A program made the position numbers and the translations under genes. A stretch of DNA of 64,000 bases from Lawsonibacter celer (lineage in GTDB: Bacteria; Bacillota; Clostridia; Oscillospirales; Oscillospiraceae): the NCBI RefSeq assembly GCF_014281125.1, contig NZ_JACOEA010000001.1:744001-808000 (forward strand), in the 5' to 3' direction. Each line of letters opens with the position of its first letter. Position 1 is the stretch's first letter. The notes beneath the pieces were generated by a model, which saw only the letters and a program-made list of their open reading frames with translations, was not told the origin of the DNA and did no database searches. Shown here piece after piece: positions 51,201-59,204 of this stretch.

Positions 51201-53072
51201 ATGAGATGGTCGTTTCCATCTAATAACAATGGCGATGTTAATGGAATAAGCAATTCTGGCGTAGAAACATTTCAGGGAACGCCTCTAAAGTCTCTCGCCA
51301 GAGAGATTTGTCAGAACTCTTTGGATGCTGCCCTTGATGAGAATACAGTAACGGTTGATTTTATCTCTTTTGAGCTCAGTAAAGACGAGATTCCCGGCGC
51401 GGAGGATCTTTGTGATGCATTCAATCGGTCTTTAGAATTCTGGGAACCGAAAAAGGCACAGGATTTCTTTAAGGCGGCATTGGAAGTTATGAATGCTGAA
51501 AAGATCCCCTTTCTGAGGATCAGTGACTACAACACTACCGGACTGTGCGGCTCTGATGGAGAATACAACACTCCTTGGTGTAATCTTACAAAATCATCTG
51601 GCGCATCGGATAAAGCAGGAACCTCTGGAGGTTCTTTTGGTATCGGCAAATATGCTCCGTTTGCATGCTCAAGCTTCAGAACGGTTTTTTACAGCACTTT
51701 GGATAAAGATGGCAAGAGCGCCTACCAAGGCATTTCACGAATCACCAGCTTTAGAAATGATAATAACGAAATAACTTCTGGCGTTGGTTATTGTGGTGGA
51801 GATAATAATTCTCCTGTATTTAATCAACAGCTTGTGCTGGATCCGGCTTACAGCCGCCCGGAAGGAAAAACTGGTACAGATGTGTACATCGCTGGTTTCC
51901 GCAAAAGTGCTGATTGGAAGAGCGATATTGTGGCATCTATTCTTGATGGTTTCCTGTATGCAATTTATACGGGCAAACTGGTTGTCCATGTTGATGATAT
52001 TACGATCAGCAAAGAACATTTGACCGATCTCTGTGATGATTATAAAGAGTATCTCACTGAAAATGCCAACAACTATTATGAGATACTCACCACCACGCAG
52101 AGCGTTGATGTTGACTTCAAGAACATGGGTTTGGTTCGGCTTTGGATTGCAATTCGGCCTGACCGCCCTGATATGCACAGAAAAGTTGCCATGATTCGTA
52201 AAACTGGAATGAAAATCATGGATAAAGGCGGTATTTCCGGAAACATTCCTTTTGCGGGAGTGATGTTGATTGAAGGCGAAAAAATTAATGATTTTCTTAG
52301 AAGTCTGGAAAATCCGCAGCACACGAAATGGGAACCTGATAGATGTGCCAAAGGCCGGCAATATGCCCAGAACATAATCCGTGACCTCATTGGTGTCATC
52401 AAAGATGAGCTTGAAAAGCTAAAGCCAGAGGATGACGGTGATGAGGTTGACCCCTCTGTAGGTGAGTATCTTCCTGATGAATCTGATGCAGAAGAAACTG
52501 GAGGCAAGCAAGAGGAAGAAACCATCTCTAATACTATTAAAAGTGTCGAGGTAACTATTTCCAAGCCAAAAGCTCCTTCAGGTACACGCGCTGCGGAGGG
52601 CAAGGATGCTGAAGCAGATGATGATGCAGGAGAAGAAACCGAGTCCGATGAGGGAACCGGTTCTGGTCACAATGGCGGCAGCGGAGGAGGAAACCATTCC
52701 GGTGACGGAGATGGACGAGGAGACGGAAAGGGACCTCACAAGGAAAGCAAGAAGAAAACTCTTGTTGGCATAGTGCCGCTGAAAGCCCGTGTAGTGTGCC
52801 TTAATAAAGATCGTGGGGAGTATTCCGTAACATTTGTTCCGTCGATATCCGCTGATAATGGGCATATAGAGCTGTTTATGTCTGCAGAAACGCAGAATTA
52901 TACGGCGCCTATTGTTCAGGCAGTTGGAATAGGACAGTCTGGGCTTGAGACCGAAAACAACAAAATTAAAAATGTTGTGTTCACAGAGAAGAAACCTGTC
53001 AGGTTGAAGGTAACAATAGCCTATCACGACTATTGTTCTATGGAGGTAAAAGCATATGGAAATAAGGTATAA
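51201..53072 (+). CDS. GHKL-type ATPase (MutL/MORC-like) of a restriction/defence locus
   Basis: 623 residues, ATG at 51201 after AGGAGGG. N-terminal ATPase: N-box REICQNSLDA, G1 box LRISDYNTTGLCG, lid GTSGGSFGIGKYAPFA. A middle domain follows, then an acidic and glycine-rich linker of about 100 residues (from about EDDGDEVDP to GDGDGRGDGKG), then a C-terminal beta domain. This matches GHKL ATPases linked to DNA methylases, akin to MutL and MORC. It should dimerise on ATP and act as a DNA clamp or switch. It overlaps the next gene by 17 nt. Confidence 0.88.
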   Translation: MRWSFPSNNNGDVNGISNSGVETFQGTPLKSLAREICQNSLDAALDENTVTVDFISFELSKDEIPGAEDLCDAFNRSLEFWEPKKAQDFFKAALEVMNAEKIPFLRISDYNTTGLCGSDGEYNTPWCNLTKSSGASDKAGTSGGSFGIGKYAPFACSSFRTVFYSTLDKDGKSAYQGISRITSFRNDNNEITSGVGYCGGDNNSPVFNQQLVLDPAYSRPEGKTGTDVYIAGFRKSADWKSDIVASILDGFLYAIYTGKLVVHVDDITISKEHLTDLCDDYKEYLTENANNYYEILTTTQSVDVDFKNMGLVRLWIAIRPDRPDMHRKVAMIRKTGMKIMDKGGISGNIPFAGVMLIEGEKINDFLRSLENPQHTKWEPDRCAKGRQYAQNIIRDLIGVIKDELEKLKPEDDGDEVDPSVGEYLPDESDAEETGGKQEEETISNTIKSVEVTISKPKAPSGTRAAEGKDAEADDDAGEETESDEGTGSGHNGGSGGGNHSGDGDGRGDGKGPHKESKKKTLVGIVPLKARVVCLNKDRGEYSVTFVPSISADNGHIELFMSAETQNYTAPIVQAVGIGQSGLETENNKIKNVVFTEKKPVRLKVTIAYHDYCSMEVKAYGNKV

Positions 53073-53949
53073 GCTTTACCCATATCCTGTTTTGTCGAGC
53101 AATTCAGATGACTATATTGATAGCATCTTTGATAGCGCTGTTGAGGTTGTGCGTGAAGGATACAACATCAAGATATCCTTTGTTTCTGAGCTTACAAATC
53201 CTGAATTGGAAGCTTTGATAAAAGAAGGAAAAGCTGCATTTGTATATCACTTAGAATGTGCGCAAACTGGATATAGAACGGCAATTCGTACTGCGAGCAC
53301 AGATAAACTTGTTTCAATTTCTGAAGATAAAGTGTGTGGAAGACTTCAGATTTGCCCATTTATAGTAGCGTGCGCGGATATCCCTGACTATGTCAACAGC
53401 TGTTTCAATGAGGATTATAGAGGCTACAAGTTCCAAATTGAAGCCGGATGCGTGATGGCTGTGGGAAAACAGGTCAATTGTGATATCGATAAAGAACGCA
53501 ATGACTTGGTTAGTGCAAAATCAATATTTGTAGTTACGAAAAATGCTGACACAACGGCGACAGATATGGAAGTTGATATTGGGCAGAATAAGATTACAAT
53601 TAAGCTGCCGGAAAAAGACCATGCTCATTTTAAGAGCATGAGCAAAGTTCCCGAGGTTCAGCAAAACTTGAATGCACTGATAATCATCCCGGCGTTGATT
53701 TATGCATTAAGCGAAGTGAACAGTAAGACTGCGGATGAGAGATATACCAGCTACAGTACTTATAGTTGGTATAAGTCTATTAAGAAGGCTATGAAAAAAC
53801 GCTTTCAAAAAGATATCGAAACCGACGATCTTTTGCCCAATGAAGTTGTCCTGTATGCTCAGCGGCTGATAAAGAGTCCGTTGTCTGCAGCGTTGGAATA
53901 CTTAGCGTTGGGCTGCCCAACCTCAGACGAAGGAGATGATGACGAATGA
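53056..53949 (+). CDS. Unknown component of the GHKL-ATPase locus
   Basis: 297 residues, ATG at 53056 after GGAGG, inside the end of the ATPase gene. Mixed alpha/beta with no motif I know; conserved-looking stretches are YPYPVLSSNSDDYIDSIF, KAAFVYHLECAQTGYRTAI and the acidic tail. It ends in ATGA with the next gene. Coupled translation on both sides implies a complex with the ATPase. Function unknown. Confidence 0.82.
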   Translation: MEIRYKLYPYPVLSSNSDDYIDSIFDSAVEVVREGYNIKISFVSELTNPELEALIKEGKAAFVYHLECAQTGYRTAIRTASTDKLVSISEDKVCGRLQICPFIVACADIPDYVNSCFNEDYRGYKFQIEAGCVMAVGKQVNCDIDKERNDLVSAKSIFVVTKNADTTATDMEVDIGQNKITIKLPEKDHAHFKSMSKVPEVQQNLNALIIIPALIYALSEVNSKTADERYTSYSTYSWYKSIKKAMKKRFQKDIETDDLLPNEVVLYAQRLIKSPLSAALEYLALGCPTSDEGDDDE

Positions 53950-54662
53950 AGCTTCAGTTCTTAAGCGGTGACAGCATTACTGCAATCAAAGCTAATCTAA
54001 ACGAGTTGCGCACCAAGTTTGGGGGCGGGAATGAGTGGATTTCCGACTTCTTCGATGGAAAATCTCCTTTTAAGGATACAAAGTACGAGATCGAGGATTT
54101 CCAGCTTGATATGTCACAAAAGGACCCATTTTTAACCGAATATGAAAATGTCCGAAGAGTATATACACGCTTGAAGTTTTTGCCAGACTCCCAAGCGTCA
54201 GACGAACGTGTTTGGGCAGGGTTATGCATGGGACCGTTTTATGATTATGTTAAATATAGGTGGAAGATTGACGAAACCAGCTCTGCTGCAACAATAGAAC
54301 AGCATTTCTTCTTTGGATATGGTGCACGCAGATCGCTTACTCGTAATGCGTTGTCCAGGCTTTGGTGGATTGGACGGCTTACATATGACAATGAGCGTGA
54401 ATATGAGCTGACTAAATTTGTCTGCGAAAACGCCGACAATATTATGCATATTCTTGAGCGCAACACATCCAATAATCCTGACATTGTGAAAGCATTTATT
54501 TCTGCTATCATCGATGCCAAAAATACCGGGAAACAGATAGATACCAATGACATAGGAGAGCTTTCAAAGTATTTGAACCTTTTGGGAGGAACTTATATCC
54601 TGGATTGTTTGCCGTCTTCGGTCATCTATGATAAGATATATAAAAAAGCAATAGAAATCTAA
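53946..54662 (+). CDS. Unknown component of the GHKL-ATPase locus (possibly DUF6339)
   Basis: 238 residues. Start MKLQFLSGDSITAIKANLNE, middle ERVWAGLCMGPFYDYVKYRW and ARRSLTRNALSRLWWIGRL, end LLGGTYILDCLPSSVIYDKI. It resembles proteins labelled DUF6339, which occur with ATPases and methylases; the label is tentative. Helical, cytoplasmic. Overlaps the preceding gene by ATGA. Confidence 0.8.
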   Translation: MKLQFLSGDSITAIKANLNELRTKFGGGNEWISDFFDGKSPFKDTKYEIEDFQLDMSQKDPFLTEYENVRRVYTRLKFLPDSQASDERVWAGLCMGPFYDYVKYRWKIDETSSAATIEQHFFFGYGARRSLTRNALSRLWWIGRLTYDNEREYELTKFVCENADNIMHILERNTSNNPDIVKAFISAIIDAKNTGKQIDTNDIGELSKYLNLLGGTYILDCLPSSVIYDKIYKKAIEI

Positions 54663-54678
54663 CATGGAGGGAAGCCGT

Positions 54679-57459
54679 ATGACCATTCAAGAGCTATATT
54701 ACGATGATAGATTTAACAATGTCGTGTATTTCTTGAGTGAATGCGGCTTCTCTTTTTTAGAGGACCTCGAGGCCTTCGATTTTGATGAGCTGCTCTTTGT
54801 CCCAGGCGTCTCTGAGGATGTCATTGAAGAAGCAAAACGACTCTACCTTGACAGCCAAAACGTTCAGGAACAAGAGCCTGGCTGTGAGGCGGCAAATGAA
54901 GAAGACACCTCCGCTCCGGTGGTAGAACCGAATGAAGCTATATCTTCATTCGTAGATTTTAGCCAAGAAGTCGAGCTGCAGAATTTGTTTTTACGGTGTG
55001 CAGATTCTCTGCGCTCAATTTTTCAAGGGGTTAGCAGTTCAGATCAAATTGCGGGTCTTAGAGCCTTTGTTTCAGACATGGAAACCCCAGAAGGCATTGA
55101 TAAATCTGTTTTGATTTGTCTCTGTGACAGCATGGAGGAACATTTTCAAGGGGAGCCTACTGAAGGGGCAGAGCCTGCTGCATATTCAGCAGAGGAAGAA
55201 AACTTGCTCAGGGCAGTAAATATAGAAACTGTATTTGCTGAAGTTAAGCGCGGAAGCGCTATGATTCGCTATTGCAACGAGAATGGACTCGCTACCTTGT
55301 GGGATCTGAGAGATTTTGACTTCTCATATAAGAAGATCAAGGGTTTGGGACCTGACACGGCAGAAGCGTGCAAGAATGCTTACAAGTTGGCGGTTAAATA
55401 CACTATAAATCCAGCACCAGGAGAGCCCGAGGAAGAAGTTGATCCGATCAAACAATTCGTGGAAACATATGACGCACTTAAAGATAGTGCACGGAGCTGT
55501 CTGCTGTTAAAGGCTCAAGGTCAGACCCTGCAAGAAATTGGTGAGAGTATTGGAGTTACCCGCGAACGAGTCCGCCAAATTATTGCAAAAACAGTAAGAA
55601 AGTTGAATTCTGGCAGTGGACCAATTCTTGAAAAGCTGATGCAGGGACGGAGATATTTTTATAAAAGTGACATTAAAAAACTATTTTATGTCCCTGAGCA
55701 TCTGGATTGCTTTGTGTATGTTCTTGAAAACACTGAAACGGTTCACTATTTCGAATTTGCGGATAAATTTGTAGATCCTGAGCTTATCCCCGATAACTGT
55801 GAGATACTGCTTCATACCATGATGCAAGAGCTCGTAGGAGATGCTGTAAACTACTATGACATCCTCGAGGAAGTGGAAGTCGAGTTAGCCAAGCATGAAA
55901 TGGGCTTTTTGGATGCCAGCGACTTTATGGGATACCTCTTCGAAAGACGCTATATTGCCATGGGTGACTATATAATGAAGCGGAGAGGGGCGTACAAGCG
56001 TATATGCTATGATGTAATCATGCGTTACTTTAAGTCCGGCATTAAACTGGACAGTGATGATGAAAACCAAGACATGCTTCGCATGAAGGAGATTATTTTC
56101 AAAGAATATGCCGGATACACATTGCCAGATAACAATCGTGCAATTACTGCACGCGTTTCGCCGGATTTAATCCTGTGTGGCAGAGGACGATACTGTGCTC
56201 CGGAAAACACGATTTTGGATGAAACCCTGTTTGCGCAGATTGTTGAATATATCAATGACAGTGAAGAGACATCTTTGTATTATTCTGAGATATTTGCGGC
56301 TTTTTCTGGCAGATTGCTTGCGGAAACCAGTGTTGATAATGCGAATTATCTCCATGGTGCATTGAAGTACTTATACCCGGATGACTTTGAGTATGAACGT
56401 GATTTGCTTGTAAAACACGGTATGTCGCGTGTTACTTTTGGCGAAAGACTCGCTGATTCTATAAAAAATAATGGTGGTCCCATAACGAAAAAGGAACTGC
56501 TTAGACAATTCCCAGGAGTAACAGATATCCGAATTGTGAATGCAATTGTTGCAGACCCGAAATTGATACAGTGGGACTATAACGAGTTTAACCATATTGA
56601 CAATGTCCATTATACGGATTCGGATGTAGAACAGCTCCGTATGATTCTTGATGAGCTGTTGGGCGCTCAAGGCGGATACAGCAGTGAAAACAATTTTTAT
56701 GATGTTACGAAAAAGAAGTATCCAGAATTTTTAGAAAAGAACAGGATTGAATCCAGTCTCAATCTGTTCTATATCGCTGCTTGTCTGTTCAGCAAAGACT
56801 ATCGTTTTTCCAGACCTCACATTGCATCGCAAGCATTCCCGGACATGGAACTTACAAACATCAATGTTGCTCGCTTCTTCGTTGCTGATAGGCCTGAGCT
56901 ATATTATCAGGAGTTTGTCCAAATTTCTCAAAGAGCTGGATGGTCCAACGGAACTTTTACAATCATTTTGAATGCGATTGAGGAGGATTATATAAAAGTT
57001 GACCTTAATCGTTATATTCACAGGTCCTTATTTGCTGTCGCTCCCGATGCAATCGAGGCAACCAAACTTCAATTACAGAGCTTGGTGCGAGATAGCGGAT
57101 ACTATGGTATTTTTGCAATCTTTAATTATGAAGGCTTCCCTGAAATTGACTATGAGTGGAATGAGTACCTGCTTCAGTCGATAATCGAGAACTATGATAT
57201 GGGATTTAGATTGCTTGAGCCAAAGGTGAAGGATCGAAGATATAAAAAGGGTATTATCGTATCCATAGACAATCCCTGCCAAAGCTATGAAGATTTTGTG
57301 ATAGCCCAAATGAAGGCAGATGGAATTACATCCATAGACAAAGACGCTTTTTCAGGGTATCTAAGACGAAAGGGACTTGTTCTTACCGCAACTATACCGC
57401 TTGAATTGTATGATGGCGATGGATTGAAATTAGAAGGAAACCACTTTATTTTTGGGTGA
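54679..57459 (+). CDS. Large protein with HhH-like and sigma-region-4-like parts
   Basis: 926 residues, ATG at 54679 after GGAGGG. Residues 1-60 and about 180-245 resemble helix-hairpin-helix/RNAP alpha-CTD units (LEDLEAFDFDELLFVPGV, ATLWDLRDFDFSYKKIKGLG). Residues about 260-305 are a sigma-70 region 4 helix-turn-helix (LQEIGESIGVTRERVRQII). The remaining 600 residues are helical and unfamiliar, perhaps tandem winged helices. Probable DNA-binding, target-finding subunit; no nuclease or helicase motif seen. It overlaps the Vsr gene region by position only (8 nt apart). Confidence 0.82.
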   Translation: MTIQELYYDDRFNNVVYFLSECGFSFLEDLEAFDFDELLFVPGVSEDVIEEAKRLYLDSQNVQEQEPGCEAANEEDTSAPVVEPNEAISSFVDFSQEVELQNLFLRCADSLRSIFQGVSSSDQIAGLRAFVSDMETPEGIDKSVLICLCDSMEEHFQGEPTEGAEPAAYSAEEENLLRAVNIETVFAEVKRGSAMIRYCNENGLATLWDLRDFDFSYKKIKGLGPDTAEACKNAYKLAVKYTINPAPGEPEEEVDPIKQFVETYDALKDSARSCLLLKAQGQTLQEIGESIGVTRERVRQIIAKTVRKLNSGSGPILEKLMQGRRYFYKSDIKKLFYVPEHLDCFVYVLENTETVHYFEFADKFVDPELIPDNCEILLHTMMQELVGDAVNYYDILEEVEVELAKHEMGFLDASDFMGYLFERRYIAMGDYIMKRRGAYKRICYDVIMRYFKSGIKLDSDDENQDMLRMKEIIFKEYAGYTLPDNNRAITARVSPDLILCGRGRYCAPENTILDETLFAQIVEYINDSEETSLYYSEIFAAFSGRLLAETSVDNANYLHGALKYLYPDDFEYERDLLVKHGMSRVTFGERLADSIKNNGGPITKKELLRQFPGVTDIRIVNAIVADPKLIQWDYNEFNHIDNVHYTDSDVEQLRMILDELLGAQGGYSSENNFYDVTKKKYPEFLEKNRIESSLNLFYIAACLFSKDYRFSRPHIASQAFPDMELTNINVARFFVADRPELYYQEFVQISQRAGWSNGTFTIILNAIEEDYIKVDLNRYIHRSLFAVAPDAIEATKLQLQSLVRDSGYYGIFAIFNYEGFPEIDYEWNEYLLQSIIENYDMGFRLLEPKVKDRRYKKGIIVSIDNPCQSYEDFVIAQMKADGITSIDKDAFSGYLRRKGLVLTATIPLELYDGDGLKLEGNHFIFG

Positions 57460-57467
57460 TTCTGTTT

Positions 57468-57887
57468 ATGGCTGATAATCATTCTAAAGAAGTTCGAAGC
57501 AGAAATATGTCTCGCATTCGGAGTACAGATAACAAACCAGAAGAGATAGTCAGAAAATTTCTCTTTTCGCAAGGCTTTCGTTATCGAAAAAATGATAAGA
57601 AATTGCCGGGAAAACCGGATATCGTACTCCCTAAGTATAGAACAGTTATTTTTGTGAATGGTTGTTTTTGGCACAAACATGACTGCCCGCGTTTTGTTTG
57701 GCCATCTTCAAATCAAGACTATTGGCGGCCTAAAATACTTGGTAACGTGGAAAGAGATAAGAAGAACGTAGGACAGCTCCGTAGTCAGGGATGGAACGTG
57801 ATTGTTGTTTGGGAATGCGAACTCAAAAAAGCTGTGCGCGATGAGCGCCTCTATGCACTTTGCAGGGAAATCAGGGGGGCCTCGTGA
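57468..57887 (+). CDS. Vsr-family (very short patch repair-like) endonuclease
   Basis: 139 residues from ATG 57468; GTG at 57456, overlapping the upstream stop, is an alternative. SRNMSRIRSTDNKPEEI, GKPDIVLPKYRTVIFVNG, CFWHKHDCP and WNVIVVWECEL carry the Vsr active-site Asp and His residues and the zinc ligands. Classical Vsr nicks T:G mismatches made by 5mC deamination. In GHKL-ATPase loci, Vsr-like enzymes are thought to be the cutting subunit. Last gene of the operon. Confidence 0.92.
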   Translation: MADNHSKEVRSRNMSRIRSTDNKPEEIVRKFLFSQGFRYRKNDKKLPGKPDIVLPKYRTVIFVNGCFWHKHDCPRFVWPSSNQDYWRPKILGNVERDKKNVGQLRSQGWNVIVVWECELKKAVRDERLYALCREIRGAS

Positions 57888-57893
57888 CATGGC

Positions 57894-57945
57894 GAGGAAT
57901 ATATCAACAAGACGAAAGACAACAAATTAAAACCCTTCCCGAAGC
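57894..57945 (+). repeat. Direct repeat R2, right edge of the defence segment
   Basis: Second copy of R1 (45595-45650), starting 6 nt after the Vsr stop. The core AACAAGACGAAAGACAAC and onward is identical; the flanks differ by a few bases and a 1-2-nt gap. Confidence 0.85.
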
Positions 57946-58011
57946 CAATCTTTCAGTAGCTTTCCGCCGACTTCTGTGGTATATCTTTGTGCTACAGAGG
58001 AGGCGAAAACT

Positions 58012-58332
58012 ATGAACGAACTACTCAAGGCACTGTACGACGGCTTCTATGAACCACTGCCGGCGACGAAGTTGAAGGCAGAAATCGAAGCCTGCCACCA
58101 GGAACTGATCGAGAGGCTGGAAAAGCCGGAGCGCAGGCTGGTGCTGCAGATTATCGATTGCAAAGACCAAATCGCAGAGGATAGATCTATCGACAGCTTT
58201 ATCAGCGGCTTCTGCCTGGCATGGCGGCTGAGCCACGAACTGAATATCTACAAAGAAAACAGGCATCCTGAACCGGCGGATTTCATCGGTGAGGATGCCT
58301 GTTCTTTCATTAAGACAGAGAAAAACAATTAG
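58012..58332 (+). CDS. DUF6809 family protein
   Basis: 106 residues, ATG at 58012 after AGAGGAGGC. LLKALYDGFYEPLPATKLKA, ERLEKPERRLVLQIIDCKD and SFISGFCLAWRLSHELN are typical of DUF6809, small helical proteins common on Firmicutes mobile elements. Function unknown. It converges on the gene at 58329, overlapping by 4 nt. Confidence 0.82.
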   Translation: MNELLKALYDGFYEPLPATKLKAEIEACHQELIERLEKPERRLVLQIIDCKDQIAEDRSIDSFISGFCLAWRLSHELNIYKENRHPEPADFIGEDACSFIKTEKNN

Positions 58333-59204
58333 GGCAAATACTCCGGCATAACGCGGTAGCGGCTGATGTCGTACTTATGGCTGCGGACAAGAATCTCTTC
58401 CGGAATCCTCGAGAGATAGGTGTGGCTGAAATTGCTGTCCCCAAAGTAATAGTCAAAGTTCGTGACCGGCAGTACGACCCAGTCGCTGTCCTCCGGTTTA
58501 TTTGCAACATAATAAGCGATCAACTTGTAGACCATGTAAAAGTCTTTTGCGGGAATGGACTCAGGGAGATCTTTGTTTACTTTCTCCTTTAGAGCCTGCG
58601 ACAACTCGATATCTGCATTACATAGCGGGCCAAGTTCCAGCGCACGGGCAAGTGTGTCCTCGAAACGCAGAGGCCAGGAGGCATCTGTATTCTTAGACAA
58701 AATGGGATATTGAGCAGCCACGATTTTATTGCGCCAGCGGTCTGGAAACTCTACCATCAAAGCGGGTGCTTTTTTGGCATAGGTCTTTCTGACAAGGTTC
58801 TCGTTATTTGCGGCGAAGTCCATGACGGCGCAGTAATGCCGATAAAACCATCCGCGGCCTTCCGCATCCACCAGATCAGGGAACACCGCGTGCAACTCGC
58901 GGAAATCGGTACGATGACTCCATGACTGCCGGTCCATTTCTTCGTCATCCGGAATGCTGCACCAGGCGCACATAGCATGATAGGCCAGCTCCAGTCGGCT
59001 TCGGGGGTCCCCCAGGAGCAGACTGCCATCGAGATCATGAAACAGATAGCGACGTGCGATTATGGCGAGGATGCGGTTAAAACCATGCAGATCCTCAAAA
59101 GCCTCAAAGCTGAATCGACCTCGCCATGTGGAGTCAGGTTTGCCGGTGGAGGTGTAGTTCACAGTGCCGGTGTAGTCCAGGTATTCTTTCCACTCATTTA
59201 CCAT
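58329..59204 (-). CDS. Partner protein of the RNA-polymerase-like gene
   Basis: 291 residues from ATG 59204, overlapping the end of the polymerase-like gene by 11 nt. Mostly helical and rich in Trp and Tyr (DGSLLLGDPRSRLELAYHAM, RGWFYRHYCAVMDFAANNEN, SWPLRFEDTLARALELGPL). I recognise no family. The tight coupling suggests it works with the 1024-residue protein, for example as a factor or regulator. Confidence 0.78.
   Translation of the reverse strand: MVNEWKEYLDYTGTVNYTSTGKPDSTWRGRFSFEAFEDLHGFNRILAIIARRYLFHDLDGSLLLGDPRSRLELAYHAMCAWCSIPDDEEMDRQSWSHRTDFRELHAVFPDLVDAEGRGWFYRHYCAVMDFAANNENLVRKTYAKKAPALMVEFPDRWRNKIVAAQYPILSKNTDASWPLRFEDTLARALELGPLCNADIELSQALKEKVNKDLPESIPAKDFYMVYKLIAYYVANKPEDSDWVVLPVTNFDYYFGDSNFSHTYLSRIPEEILVRSHKYDISRYRVMPEYLP

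Noticed and set aside
57468-57887. Vsr as a plain Dcm-linked mismatch-repair enzyme
   Set aside because: It is the last gene of the ATPase operon and separated from the methylase by a terminator and promoter, which fits a role with the ATPase better; not excluded.
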